A stretch of 64,000 nt of DNA from Floccularia luteovirens (Eukaryota; Basidiomycota; Agaricomycetes; Agaricales; Squamanitaceae). This document shows positions 10,398 to 22,923 of this stretch, one piece after another. Under the pieces are notes generated by a model. It made no database searches. It was not told where the DNA came from and saw nothing but the letters and a program-made list of their open reading frames with translations. The translations under genes and the position numbers were made by a program. The stretch covers positions 1,798,001-1,862,000 of the forward strand of contig VSJF01000003.1 of the NCBI GenBank assembly GCA_009739215.1. The letters are read 5' to 3'. The stretch's first letter is position 1. The number at the start of each line of letters is the position of its first letter.

Positions 10398-13002
10398 ATG
10401 TACCCACACCGCGTTTCACTCTCACCCACCAGCACCGTTGCTTGCAATGACTTTAATGCACTAGACATGACCGCAAAACCTGCCCCTGCTGCGAGTAGCA
10501 CAGGCTCCGAGAACGATGATACAAAATCGAACCCTCCTACTGCCCAGTCTCACACCCCCCTTCCCCTTGATATAGAGAAAGGCTTGGTCTCGTCAAGTGT
10601 CTTGTCCAAAGATGCTGGACACACTTATCCAGGCGGTGGTACAGAAAATGATCCCTATATAGTCGACTGGGAATTTGACGACCCGGAGGACCCCTACAAT
10701 TGGACCAAGCTACGCAAATGGATCATAACTGCGCAGGTAGATGAACTGATACCTTTCCATGAACTTTTCACTGCTAACTCTCCGAGGACATCTGTCTGTT
10801 CTATAGTTGGCCTCCTGCACATTCACCGTGTCATTTGCAAGTAGCTCATACTCAGGGGGTCTCGAATATACAATGCAAGATTTTGGGGTCTCTTACGATG
10901 TTGCAATTCTTGGAATCTCATTGTATGTCATTGGGTTCGCACTGGGGTATGCGCATCTCTATCACTCCACACTCGCATTCCCACCTTACTTATCGTCTAC
11001 TTCATTCAGCCCGCTTTTCTTTGCTCCCATGGGTGAAGTAAGTAAATTTTTATTAATTTCGCCTAACGAGAAGCACGATGCTAACCACCTGATGGTTCTT
11101 TTTGTTCCTCCCACACCACTAATCAGATGTTCGGACGGGTGGGTGGATATTCTAACTGATTGTTTCATATTGAAACTAAAAGAAGCGAATTTTTTTTTTG
11201 CCAATTCCATGCGACAATGTTCCGCCACATAGCGCATAGTCTTCATTGTGACACTTTCACTTTACATGATTTTCCAGTTAGAAGGCGCGCTAAGTCGCAA
11301 CCTTGCCACGCTCCTATCGTGTCGCCTTCTCACAGGAACTTTCGGTTCTTCCCGTGCGTTGTGCCTTTACCTGCCAGCCCGCTACCATTCCTCTGGTTAA
11401 TCTCCCTTGTCTTTCTTGTGCAGCTCTGACAAATGCAGGCGGTGTCGTGAGTGACATATGGAACTTTCGGGAGCGTGGGCTTGCTTCCGCCATCTATTCT
11501 TCTGTTCCCTTTCTCGGACCAGGTAATCGCCTCCTTTCTTCCGCATCACGGAAACAAGCGTTTAACACATTCTCACTGCTTGTAGTAATTGGCCCTATAG
11601 TAGGCGGCTTCGTCGCACAAAACCCACGCCTCGGGTGGCATTTCAACTTCTGGCTTATGTTTATTTTTTCTGGAATCACTTTGATTGCAGGGTATTTTGT
11701 CGCCCCAGAGACAGTAAGTTTCCACGGACTCCATCTTCGATTTCGAACCTTTCGTCACCATCTTGGCCGGGGTTTTTACCTTCTCGTGATTCACATATTG
11801 ACACTTACGTTTTTCTCCATGGCAGTATGCACCAGTTCTTCTCCGTTGGCGCGCCCAAAGATTGCAAGCCGCCTCAAATGATCAAGTGTACTACATATCG
11901 ATACATGATCTGAAATCGTCAAAATCATTTATGCAGGTTATGCGCACGAATCTCAGTAGACCTTTCGGTGCATTCACACGTTCGCACTTCCCTGTCATTC
12001 TAACTAACCAGAATATTTTTGTCGTGTAGTGTTCATTGCAACCGAGCCCATTGTGTTTCTGTTTTCGATATACATAGCCATCGTCTATGGCACCATGTAT
12101 GCTCTCTTTTCTGGATTCCCCATCGTTTTCCAACAACATCGGCACTTCTTACCGGGGCAGGGTGGGCTTGCTTTTCTCGGCGTAGGACTGGGTATCCTTT
12201 GCGGCACCTGGTCTCAGACTTTGCAAAATCGTATCTATAGGCGTGCCATGGATACAAGCGAAACTGGATCAGCTCCTCCAGAAGCGTACGGCCTTCTCCG
12301 ATTGTATCAAGGGTGCTAATTTTAACTCTTTTCATACCACAGACGATTGCATATGGCTATAACTGGTTCGGTGCTCACCCCCATTGGGCTTTGGTGGTTT
12401 GCATGGTGGGCTAGATTTTCTCCCATTCTCTAGTGAAATACCGACGGCTGATATTGAATTTTCACAGGACGGCAAACCCGAACATCCACTGGATCGTCCC
12501 TATCATCGCTGGGATCCCTTTCGGGCTTGGCATATCACAAATCTTGCAGAGTCTGACAACATACCTGATGGATGCCTATGGGATATATTTTGCCAGCGCG
12601 GTTGCTGCGACTATCGTGTTACGCTCATTTTGCGGAGCGTTTTTCCCCTTGTTCAGCCCAGCGATGTTTGCTGCCTTTGGAGACGCTGGTGCGATGAGCT
12701 TGTTTGCGGGCCTGTCCACGCTGTGCATGCCTATTCCATTGTTATTTTACGTGAGTTTCATAACCTATTTATTCCTCCTGCCTTGTAATCTCATGATCTC
12801 GCCTCGGATGATACAGAAATATGGCCGATGGGTTCGTAATAGGTCTCGTGTGGCAATTAAGGATACAGATCGCCAACCGCAAACTCTTGGCTCATCGTGT
12901 AAATCTGGCCACCAGGTAACCCACACTATCGTCAAGCACGACACGAAAACCACTAGACCCATGAAGGGAACAATCAACAACAAACCCGAGGCAAATGGTT
13001 GA
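10398..13002 (+). CDS. MFS multidrug/polyamine transporter, DHA1 (Tpo1/Flu1) type
   Basis: About nine exons. After a polar N-terminus comes the DHA1 fungal signature [18 protein letters not shown] just before TM1, then [28 protein letters not shown] and the loop 2-3 motif region [14 protein letters not shown]. Later come [30 protein letters not shown] and [16 protein letters not shown]. The second half has [34 protein letters not shown] and [13 protein letters not shown], and the last helix is [17 protein letters not shown]. This makes a complete 12-TM exporter of the plasma or vacuolar membrane, probably proton-antiport. The last intron (12751-12816, 66 nt) is divisible by three and has no stop, so retention would only lengthen the protein. 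A second in-frame ATG at 10467 has a better -3 base and may be the true start. Substrate cannot be told from sequence. Confidence 0.88.
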
Positions 13003-13542
13003 TAATGAAAGAAAAGAAAAATTCCGCGAGTCCTTAATACTGGTTCTATTCCTCCGGACCGTTTTTTTCTCTATGCCTTTTGATTTTGGCCGAAGAAGCA
13101 TCTCTATACTTTTTCTCTACATTTTGGCCCATGCCAAAGCCAAGCGTACCCCCATCTCCCCCTCCCTTACTTACGACCCCTCTTATTGTCTTGAGCTCGA
13201 GCCCACAAATCCAGGCTGTCTGCATGATCGATGATCTCGATAATAAAAAGACCGCTTACCTATGATGGATGATAACCGCTTCCCTCCACCGACGGATCGC
13301 TTACGAAAACCAGGATGATAAGTCGGTGAACCACCCAAATTTAGTTACGTTGAGAGGCACTCCAAGTAATTATTCGAAGATGCCTCTGTGCCTATTTTTT
13401 CTCCGAGGGGTTCAAGATTAGTTTTTACGAGATGGTATGATAACATAGATTACAAATTGTGTATCTGTATATACATTGAAACTACTTATGTGTGTTCGTT
13501 ACTATTTAGTAATCAACTAGGAGTTCTGTAAACGCTCGTCTT
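13003..13542. other. Convergent intergenic region
   Basis: 540 bp between the 3' ends of the MFS transporter and the tRNase Z gene. It holds 3' UTR-like A/T-rich sequence; short frames only. No feature recognised. Confidence 0.6.
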
Positions 13543-15058
13543 CTATCGTCGCTGTCTTTTGTTTCCACCATTTCTACAAGGTTGTGGTTGTCTGGGTTGG
13601 GTGTATCTGAACGAGTTTTCGGTAGATTCGTGTGATGTATCTTGCTCGAGTACATCCATCGTCCGTGGTATCGGCACTTTTACGTCCAGAAAGTCATACG
13701 CAGCAATGGCACGTTTCCCTGGCATACCCCATGCACTGGTAGCTTGATTTTCAATCTCCTCTATAGCAACGTGGCGGCTATCCCGTGGATGCTTTGAGGC
13801 CGGAAATCTGCAGGATGGTGATTAGTCTCCGCGGAAACTACAATATCGCGTATTGTGCGTGACGAGATGAAAAGTGTGTAAAATTACCTCCCGCTAATAT
13901 GATTTAGCACCAGCATCTCTGCGCCAACCTTCTTCGCAAAAGCCCCGGCCATTTCCGGTACTGAGTGTCCCCTAAGTAATGCCTTTGCTCGTACCCCTTC
14001 ATGGGTCCGTTTCAAGTATTTTCCTGCAGGATCTGCGTGACGAGGAATATGTGCATCTGTAGCCTCGTGTATAAGTAAGGATGGGGACGGGTTATGGCAA
14101 AATTGTTCAATTGGAGAAGGATCGTATGTGTCTCCGAGAATAACGAGCTTGCGCTGGTGGTGACCAGTTTCAGTGAATATGTAGCCTAAGCATGGGTCTA
14201 GTATACAATCTTGGATTAATGGCTGTGTGGCACCTTTTTTAGAAGACTTACCACGGTGATGAATAGGACCGACATCTACACGGACTCTTCCTTGTCTTTG
14301 GAGCACATCATGCCATAGCCCATCTGGAGATGCACGGATATCGCGTCCAGGGTTCTCATTACAATGCAATACATTAAGTTGTGAAATGCTCAAACCCGTA
14401 TTTGGATTTGACACATCTTCAGGCATGTCGCATGGTGTTACAGGATCGTCTTGGGCCAAAAGTTCATGAACAACATAATTCTCGGACGTTTTAGTCAATG
14501 TCATTTTCAAATTTTGCCGAACGAATGTCCTGATTCCCGCAGGTCCATAGATTTCGATCGCTGGCTATTATAAGTCAATTTTAGTGAGTATTATTTCATT
14601 GTGTGAAGCTAAAGATGTACTAATTTGGGATTGACTGGCTTGGACTGCTCGACAGCTGTCTTTCCAGCCGGAGGAGGAAATAATATATTGCGGAGGATAG
14701 TAATAATACCCATAATGTGATCGGCTGCATATATGCGTCATTGAGTATATTACCGTAATGAAATGTTAGAACACACCATGCATATGTGTAATAAACATCT
14801 TGGACACTCTGTGAGCTCTCAAATGTGGCTTGCCTGGCTTTTGGGGCTGGAAATCAAATTGGCGGTAGGTTCCTTCTGCACAATCTACCACTGATAGGTG
14901 CGAGGGGTCACGACGCGGACTAAATGGAGATCAAAAAGCGTACTCCAGAGGGACCCATCATTTGGAAGGTTGGATACGAGGGATGAGCAGTTTCTTGACT
15001 GTGAAGGACCACCACCACTGGAAGTGCCGAGGAAGGTGACATAGATATTGGGAGACAT
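13543..15058 (-). CDS. tRNase Z (ribonuclease Z), metallo-beta-lactamase fold
   Basis: Start ATG 15056-15058 (MSPNIYVTFLGTSSGGG), stop TAG 13543-13545; about 430 residues over several exons. The family opening (FLGTSSGGGPSQSRNCSS) is followed by MVDCAEGTYRQFDFQP after a 53-nt intron. The zinc site HMHADH is assembled exactly across another intron whose acceptor is near 14725. The C-terminal half has LVILGDTYDPSPI, LLIHEATDAHI, LRGHSVPEMAGAFAKKV and LVLNHISGRF, covering the remaining metal-binding and catalytic motifs. The enzyme removes 3' trailers from tRNA precursors. The active-site half starts at the very N-terminus, so this resembles the short (ELAC1-like) form rather than the duplicated long form. 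The last 60 residues are basic and polar and end in KRQRR, possibly a nuclear signal. Confidence 0.9.
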
Positions 15059-15224
15059 GTGGATTACAATTTATTTATTTATTTTTAATGAATTAATTGA
15101 TCAGAAACGCGAACACGTGACAAAGAGTTGAGCTGAGGCTGACACAACTGCCATTGTTAACTTTTTCCATTTCTACAACTCTTATTCACTCTCTTTCACT
15201 TCCTTAAAGCGCCTCTACAGCGCA
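15059..15224. promoter_or_regulatory. Bidirectional promoter with CACGTG
   Basis: Only 166 bp separate the divergent starts of tRNase Z (-) and the Ser-rich protein (+). The interval contains an AT-rich core (ATTTATTTATTTTTAATG near 15075) and a CACGTG at 15114-15119, so the two genes probably share control elements. Confidence 0.5.
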
Positions 15225-16796
15225 ATGACTCTCTTTAAATTTTCAATCAAAGACAACAAGGCCCAGGTCGATGTTCAGCTTCACCCGAACCCTCTAACAA
15301 CCTCGCCATCCACACCAGATCCAATTCAGGTCCCAAATGTTTTTGTGGTGCCCCCAGAGGAAGATCAAACACCGACCTGGTGCTGTTTTGATGCTGCTCA
15401 AGTACCTCCCCAACCTGCGCCCTCCCTGGCAACCAGTCCCGACATCCAGCTGCTTGATTCAGCTCTTGCATCATATCACACAGAAAATCATGCACCCATC
15501 TTTCACAGAGATGCTGCAGGACCTCTGGTAGCCTCTGATGGTATTCCAATGCCCAAAAAGAGTGGCGATACCAGGTCGGTTGTAGACGCAATTTTGAGCG
15601 ACGACTATCTGGAAGACAATTACGACACCGAGGAGGAATGTGGTGACCGAGACTCAGAAGTTGATCGTGACGTTCGAGAACAGGATACTGAACAGATCTC
15701 TCGTGTTCCTGTCCGTAATGCTGCTGAGGATTCGGATGTCATAGAAGTTGTAAAGGTCAAGAGAAATAAAATTGAAGAGGAAGTGGGTGATGTCCCGCAT
15801 CCCCCAGCCACTCTAAAACACTCTGCCACATTCAAATCTCGTGCTTCCAAAGCGTTTCGATCTCTCAAGGGCACTTTACGGTCTCGCAAGCCTCGGGCTC
15901 AGGAAGTCTTTGCGGCTGCGACATATGCCAAGTCTGCTAAGCACGCATCTAACCAGCATGACGAAGCCCAGGCTCGGCAACGTCCAACTACACCTGCTCC
16001 CACAAAACGTAGCTCTCTCATTCTTTCCCAAATCTTCACCAACCCCTCATCGCTCAAGACTCGCCCATCACAATTTTCTTTTGATTCACCTAGGAACGAA
16101 ACGTCTTCCCCATCTCCAACAAAGCAAAATTTTCCCATCATTGATTCATCTTCTCAGGACGCGGATTCTAATGCACATGACATTCCATTCTCTTCTCAAT
16201 CTTTGCATCGATCATCATCCTACAGTGATACCAATGAACTGGACCTGAGGGCACCATCACCTTCGCTATCAACACACAAGCCATCCCGTCGGTTTTCCAA
16301 GATCAATCTTCAGCGCATTTTTTCTTTTTCCCCATCTATTCATTCATCTGAGCAGTCCGCCGCAAGTACACATTCCGGACGTACTACCCCGACACTCTCT
16401 TCGAGCCCTCCTTCCACATTTGAATCTTCATCTACGCCTCAAACACCAACAAGTGTAGGAGATAATGACGGCGATTCAACTCCTAGAAGGTCCACAGCTA
16501 CACGTCCGCGAAGCTCGGAAGAAACGTTTGACTTTATCTCAAGAAGCTCTGTTACTTGTGATCGCGAAGAGGAAGCAGCCACAAGGCGGGTATCCCTGGC
16601 GTTAAGCTTAGGTCTTGGACTTGGTATTAGGAATGACGGTTTACAATCTTCCGATTTGCACGGTTCCCATATGATGACAGAACAAGTCAGAAACAGTAAA
16701 GATATGAACGAAGGTGATGTCAGCTTCGAGATGCGCCTTGACTCGCTACATTTCGATTCATTGTCTTTCGATGCTGATCAATTCACTGCGATCTAA
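15225..16796 (+). CDS. Ser/Pro/Thr-rich disordered protein, unknown function
   Basis: A single uninterrupted exon of 523 codons, ATG 15225 to TAA 16794-16796, unusual in this intron-rich window. I recognise no catalytic domain. The N-terminus (MTLFKFSIKDNKAQVDVQLH) may form a small ordered strand pair. The rest is low complexity: an acidic stretch (about 15605-15700), basic patches such as KSRASKAFRSLKGTLRSRK, and many Ser-rich segments with SP/TP sites that would suit proline-directed kinases. RRFSKINLQRIFSFSPS is a basic-amphipathic motif that could bind membrane or 14-3-3 proteins. The length of the frame, its proper ATG and its biased composition argue for a real gene. It shares a short divergent promoter with tRNase Z. 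Confidence 0.75.
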   Translation: MTLFKFSIKDNKAQVDVQLHPNPLTTSPSTPDPIQVPNVFVVPPEEDQTPTWCCFDAAQVPPQPAPSLATSPDIQLLDSALASYHTENHAPIFHRDAAGPLVASDGIPMPKKSGDTRSVVDAILSDDYLEDNYDTEEECGDRDSEVDRDVREQDTEQISRVPVRNAAEDSDVIEVVKVKRNKIEEEVGDVPHPPATLKHSATFKSRASKAFRSLKGTLRSRKPRAQEVFAAATYAKSAKHASNQHDEAQARQRPTTPAPTKRSSLILSQIFTNPSSLKTRPSQFSFDSPRNETSSPSPTKQNFPIIDSSSQDADSNAHDIPFSSQSLHRSSSYSDTNELDLRAPSPSLSTHKPSRRFSKINLQRIFSFSPSIHSSEQSAASTHSGRTTPTLSSSPPSTFESSSTPQTPTSVGDNDGDSTPRRSTATRPRSSEETFDFISRSSVTCDREEEAATRRVSLALSLGLGLGIRNDGLQSSDLHGSHMMTEQVRNSKDMNEGDVSFEMRLDSLHFDSLSFDADQFTAI

Positions 16797-17408
16797 ACTC
16801 GAAAACCGAATAATTCTCTTGGTCAAACTCATGTCTTCCCCCTGCATAGTAGTTCACTCGCCCAGCCCTTTCGATCCCGCAATTGCTCTATGTCCAATCT
16901 TGATTCTGTCTTGCTTGCTGCTTGATTATAATGGTATCTCCAATCCCAGTGTTTCATAAACATCTTGCATATCAAATAACGACGTCCCCCCCTCCCCCGG
17001 TTTCTCATATTTTATCCCACATAGTCCTCCCTTCCACATTTTAATTTTCCCTCTTTACTTGATGTATGACATGCGCTTCTTCAGTTTTTTTTATTTCATG
17101 ACCTATACTATTTCTCAAATTGGATCGAGAAAACCGGTTTGCATTTTCATGGCTACCTAGGGAGCACTGTACATATTTATGCGTTCCGGTACCCAATGAC
17201 ATGGCGGCTGCGCTGCCGAAGGAATATCATTATTTCGATAACAGATTCTTGGTAATTCGCAGTGCAGAAATGGTTTTGTTAATGGAAGGACATGGACTAT
17301 ATGTGTTTTACAGTAATCAAACTTCCTAGAATTATAATGAGGCTTCTGGGTACGATTTTGCATAGTTTGGCCATGCACTGACAAGAACAATGGGATAATC
17401 ATTGGTTC
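16797..17408. other. Convergent intergenic region
   Basis: About 610 bp between two 3' ends. It includes a C-rich tract (CCCCCCCTCCCCC near 16985) and T-rich runs. A short open frame at 17120-17329 has no supporting features. Nothing else seen. Confidence 0.55.
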
Positions 17409-18138
17409 TCAACTTTTTATCGCTGGTTCAATCCAGACAGCCTTGAGATCCAGAAAAATGAGTGTGAATCCAGCATACAACAACCATCTAGTCTCACCTT
17501 CATCGTAACAGTCCTCTTCCCCATCCTTCCCAGGTGCCACCTTCACCGAACTGGTATCTACACTCGGACTACTGACATATCGCGTAACATTATTCAACTT
17601 TTCCACATCAATCCCATACTTCTCCGATAACTTTTGAATAGATTCATATGTCCTCGCGGCTTTGCGTTCATCCAGTAGTTCACTTAGTGATATTGAGTTG
17701 AGTCGGTTTTTGTGACGTTGAGGGGAATACGCTTCGGCTTCGGATTGCTCACGCGACTTGAACATGCGTTCCGTTGCAGTGGCTTCCTATATCATCTTTT
17801 TGTTAGCATGTGAGAAGGATAAGATGCGAGAATTCGCGATACACACAGGTCGGATTGTTTGCATGTGGTGATCCACACGAACAGGTCCCAGTCGGTTCAA
17901 GTTGGCGAGGAGATGTGGGTCACCAGCATCCTCCTCAATTGCTTTCATTTTTGCGTAGTCAGTACAGAATGACACCATATTGAAGATAATAGATACCTTT
18001 AGTCCTTTGCTCACTAGCTAGACGTTCCTTGGGAGGCGTAGGATGCGCATCTGGTGGTAAGGTCTTTTTACCTGCCCACGACGGGGTTTCTGCACGTTTT
18101 GGTAGTTTCCGTGCAGCTTTCGAAGCGGAATTACCCAT
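17409..18138 (-). CDS. Small conserved-looking protein with N-myristoylation signal
   Basis: Start ATG 18136-18138 opens MGNSASKAARKLPKRAETP. The MGNSAS opening with following basic residues fits the N-myristoyltransferase consensus (Gly2, Ser at position 6) and would tether the protein to a membrane. Two introns are clear: one joins RTK to AIEEDAGDPHLLANLNRLGP, the other joins QTIRP to EATATERMFKSREQSEAEA. The body has a helical, charged segment (SISLSELLDERKAARTYESI) and then KYGIDVEKLNNVTRYVSSPS. The 3' end is ambiguous: reading through gives ...AVWIEPAIKS, whereas a good donor (GAAG/GTGAGA near 17500) would give a shorter, different tail. No intact enzyme motif is visible. I do not recognise the family with confidence; it looks like a small adaptor conserved across fungi. 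Confidence 0.7.
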
Positions 18139-18703
18139 GATGATGGTTGAATTAAACAACACGGGATGATTTTAAGTATGAAATTTTTTGAATAGAAAGT
18201 AAATATTGATTGGTTCCATTAGATGGACTACAAGTGACAACACTACATACGATACGTCATTCACCAATTTCCTACAGCGAACTCGTCCAATCATAAAGCA
18301 GTGAGGGCAAGGTCTATCAAATTTTATGGCTGCCAGAGACAGCCATCCTTTGTTGTACAGATATATAACTGACGGTGGAAGGCAACTTTTAGGTGAAAGA
18401 AAAAGATGGGGGGAGAAAAGACACAAAGATTGTTCTAGCACGAGCCAATCATCGCAATCAATAGCCCCAGTTTTGATTGTAAGAGAGAGTGTGGAAGAGG
18501 CGTTGAATAGCATTGCGTAGAGGGTATAAAAAGGAGAAGCAACGGATCCAGAACATTTAAACCAAGCGCACAGACGCACAAAATAGGGAACACCAAAGGA
18601 GAAAAAGGAGCGTGCAACGATGAGACCGATGAACGATGTTAGATAGCGTTATTTGTTTGATCGAGTAAGGAGCGACGGTCATAAAATTTCGTATTATTGA
18701 CAT
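18139..18703. other. Intergenic region
   Basis: About 565 bp upstream of the myristoylated-protein gene and downstream of the Pumilio gene, both on the minus strand. A/T-rich promoter-like sequence; an ORF on the minus strand (18172-18579) is hydrophobic but has no motif and lies across the expected promoter, so I do not call it. Confidence 0.5.
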
Positions 18704-21700
18704 TTACGCGTGGAAACTCCCCATATTTGAGGGTGCATTTGGGTGATATGTTTGATACATATATGCTGGATATACGTGTGGAGGGGGAACAGATTGCGGA
18801 GCCATCGTCCCATATGTAGGTTGCGGTTGGCTCATGTTGAGAGGTCCACCAGCCATATTAGGTGATTGGGCACCGAAATTAGGGTTCGCAGGGGAAGCCA
18901 TTTGACCGTTACCAGGCATCCCTCCTCCGCGCCGCATGCCACCAAGGGGACGGGGGCTGTTCATTTCCGGAGTCCGCATACCGAAAGGACTAAATGGGTC
19001 GGCCACAGAGGACGGTGCATATCCTGAATTTATAGGTTGCCTGCGTACTTGATTGGACATGTTATAGCCTGGATCGATGTTAAGTTGAGGCGGGCCAGCT
19101 TGAGGGTTCTGGCCACCCATCTGCAGGGCAGCCATCATTGAAGCAAGCCCTTGATCATTGGACGGGTATCCAGAAGGAAGTCCAGGTACTCCGAAAGATG
19201 ATTGGGGGTTTGCTTTGGCAGACTTGCCATTGGTAGGGATATTAGAAGCATAAGTAGGCTGGAAATTAGGGACGGGTAGGCCAACTTCTTCAATCAAACG
19301 ACGGTAGGCTTGTGTGGCGATAACTTTCAATTCAATAAGAACGCGCTTAGTAGCCTCTATATAGTTTACTTTCTCATCGGGCTCGATGAAAGGGCTAGTG
19401 AGAATTTTATGGACAACAGCAACACCGTTGACCTGATCTCCAAGGACATCGGTAAGAACATGGTCCCCGGGGGATGAGAAGAGCGCCTCAACGATTTGGC
19501 GAGAGGCATCAGGTTCGATCTTCTGGTTAACGATCCGAAGTACAGTCAGTGAGGCCAATTTATGTGTGCAAAGATGAGATAGATGAGGAGTGAATCGTGG
19601 AGCCAAAAGATTGTAGCGAGAGGGGAAACCAGAGGTATCAAGAAGCCAAGTGAGTAAAAGTGCGCCATTTGGATTAGTCGCCAAAGGGATAGAGTTGAGA
19701 ATGACGGCAGTAGCAATGCGACGTTGTTGGCTCAACGTGATATGTGGGCTTTCCAAACATGCTCTCATACTGCGGGCTCCGAATCGACCTTGAGCAACTT
19801 CCCACATCCGATCGACAATAGCATCAAAAATAAAATCATTAGCAGGGGCACCAAAGCGAAGACAGCATCTGACGGTGAAAGTTATGACACTGAACGACGA
19901 AAGAGATTTCAGTTTACTTACTGTACGACATAATTTCCGAATTGATCCAACAACAAAGGAGGAGCATAAGCTCGTAGATTTTGAGCAATTAACCCAACTT
20001 CATCAGGGCTGGTGACGCATTCAATAATTTTTTGCGCAGCCCAGGTGCCGTTTTTGTGAATACCAATCATGGCAAGATGGGGAGAAATACGTTCCAACAT
20101 TGCAAATCGTGGGACGGGTGAGCACTTTTCGAACAGCTTCTGAACAACCTGTTTGTGATATTAGAGCCAATCATCAAGCTTATCAGAGTGTGACGACATA
20201 CAGTGTTACCAAGCCAATCTGAAGCGAGGTCAACAATTTCGCCATCAAGAAAATCAGCAGCAACTTGATCGATTTCTTCCACAGTCATGGTTCCAGAGTC
20301 CAATCGTTTGCGAAGTTCCCGCAACTTAGAGGCATCCCAACGTCTGTTATTAGCGCGTTCGGATACAAGTGGGATAGTCGTGTAGTACATGGTGGGTGGC
20401 CTGAATTCTGTATCTTGGGGTCAGTATTAATGAAAATACTCGAGAAATAGATCGACAAACCAGCAAGAGCTTGGATGTCAGCCTCAGCGTCATTGCTACC
20501 CGCACTAAGTTCCCTCATGATCATTTGTTGTTCAGTAACAGATGGGTTCCAGCCAGGAGGCTTGCTTAAGTCAGGCATGTAAGTGCTCGCATGCATTCCA
20601 GAGCCTATCATGCTTAGGAGCAAATTAGATCGATAATTCTCTACAGCTCCGCCGAGTACTTGTTGGTCGGCAGGAATAGTAGCTGCTCCTTTGACTGCTC
20701 TAAGAGCGTGAATCGTAGCACCCACGCTAAGATCGCCTACACCCTGAACAATGATATTCTGATTTTCTTCTTGTGCGCTGGCACCTTCTGGGCCATTCTT
20801 GACAGGAACTTTAGCAAAGCCAATACGGATAGCGCCGACATCACTGCCTAAAACATCACGGCCATTAAGTGCTTTGCGAGCTCGAACAGCATCATCAAGT
20901 CGTTCAAAGTTTACTAGATGGAATATAAGATCAAAAATTATACGAAGGACAAGAATATACTCACTGAATCCACAGTTTTTATGCGTCAAAACTCTTGCTG
21001 ACTCAATGGGACCATAAGGACTGAATACACTAAGTATCGTAGCAGGAGTTGTTGTCGATGGAATTGAACCAATCCAAAGTGCACGGGTTGGTGTCGATTG
21101 AAGTTGTGCATCCATTGATCCCAAACCAGCATTGACACCTGTATTTTTCCCAGCAGATCCACCAGGAGAAGTAGGACCAGGGCTTGTAGGATTTCCCTTG
21201 GCTGGGGCGACTGGAGCACTGTCGGCTTTGCCAAATCCAATGCGAACAGTTTGGCCATTCGGCATACCGATATTTCCACCAAGCCTGTTAAGAACATCTT
21301 CCTTGGCACGGATGGCATCCGCCTGATCAACAAAATTAACGAAACCACACTCCTAAGGACATTTGATTATTTTCAATGAGTTTAAAAATTTGTCGAAAAA
21401 CGTACTTTCTCAGGCAAAAGACGAAGACTTTCTATAGCACCATACGGAGCAAAAACGTGAATAAGCTGCTCGCTGGTAACAGCGTTGTCCAAATTTCCAA
21501 TCCAAAGTGAGCGAGTTGGAGTCTGAATTTGAGATGTTGGGCCTTCTGACTTGGGAGATAAAGATCGATTTTGTGAAGAAGGAGCAAGGAGATAAGCTGA
21601 AGCCCCTCTTCCCGCAGGTATCTCTCCATTAGGGAAGTGAACAGTCGGTGAAGCACCGTTTCTAAGGGAGTTCATCTTGTCCGTCTTCAAAATTCCACCG

Positions 21701-22923
21701 GAGTTGCCCATCCCGGTGATCACAGCAAGATTAGAGTTTTGATGATTTAAGTCATTGATATATGCATGGGTATCACTAGTAGTAGCACGTCGCTGAAGGG
21801 TGCGCATGGGGTCATCAAGGGTGCCAACTGATATAGCTCTGGGTCTGGTAGAGGCAAGATGGTCCGTGGGCTTATATCCTTTAACCATATAAGAACCGCC
21901 ATAACCATTATCCGGAGTTTGAGCATCATAACCACCCATGTGTTGTCTCGCATAAGCCTGATCATCATAATTATCGAAATATTCCTCTTCTTCCTCAGCC
22001 GCGGGCGTGGACAACAGTGATCCTGTCACGGTGGGTCGTGTGCGGTATGGATTAGATACTGTACTAGCGCGTGTGCGTGATGGATTAGCAAGGTTTCCTG
22101 CGATGGCTGCCTGCGCTTGAGTACGTAACTCGGAAATGGTTGCTGCAGGTGGTGCCCTGAGACCTTCATCCAAACCAAGGTAATCCAACGTGTGCACGTC
22201 GAAATCGTCTGCGCCAGAGTCTGCAGAAGTTACAGAGCGGTGCTCATCTAAAGCTGGGAAGCCGCTTCCAGTACCATTGGTAGATGTTAACCAAGATGAG
22301 GAAAATATAGATGGGCCGAACGCATTTGATAATCCACCTGTGGGTAATGTAAGTGAACCTGAACGCAAGCGACTGTTGCGCTCCGTCACGGCAGATGATG
22401 CGACGGTAGAAGCCACTGAAGTGGCATGGCGCAAGCCAGGCCTAGCTGTAGAAGATAAAGGAGCAGCATTTGTAGTAGTAACTGTAGGCCTCTGAGGCTG
22501 TTCTTGTAAAGGATCAGTCGGAGGTGTTATTGTAGATGCTGCTGCTGCAAAGCGCTGTGCAGCGAGTTGTACGTTGGAAGGTAAGGTTCCAGCCCTTGCC
22601 CTCCTAAACCCTTGTGGGTAATTAGCGGGTGGCAAGGTGGCGCCATCCCCAGTAGTCGTTACGGAGGGAGAAGTCTCGTTTGGAGGAGAACCACCTGATG
22701 TCAAGCCACGGAGCGCAGGAGGTCTGTATCTACCTGCTAATCTTTCTTCAGCTTGAAGCTCCCGTGCTCTGGATACAGAAGATCAACAAAGAAAAAGAGG
22801 GAAACAGGAAAGGAATATGAAATACCTTTTAGCGAACGCAGCTGACGGCGCAGGAGGTGGTGTCTTCCCACTGGGAGGAACCCTCGAATATGAGCCATTG
22901 TTGTCAGAGGCGGATAATGACAT
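18704..22923 (-). CDS. RRM and Pumilio-repeat RNA-binding protein (Jsn1/Puf1-Puf2 type)
   Basis: A large protein of over 1,000 residues in about nine exons; start ATG 22921-22923 (MSLSASDNNGSYSRVP), stop TAA 18704-18706 after NMGSFHA. The N-terminal 400 residues are Ser/Thr/Pro-rich and disordered. Two or three RRM units follow: TRSLWIGNLDNAVTSEQLIH with IESLRLLP, a glycine-rich NKLG-like RNP segment with EVR-type spacing, and ALWIGSIPSTTTPATILSVF with IESARVLTHKNCGF. Pumilio repeats then occupy about 20390-19250 (e.g. DWLGNTVCR, MIGIHKNGTWAAQKIIE, LLDQFGNYVVQ, VNGVAVVHKIL). The C-terminal 200 residues are Gln/Pro/Gly/Asn-rich, as in prion-like RNA-granule proteins. RRM plus PUF in one chain is the layout of yeast Jsn1 and Puf2, which bind mRNAs for membrane and mitochondrial proteins. 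Exact mRNA targets are unknown. Confidence 0.88.
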
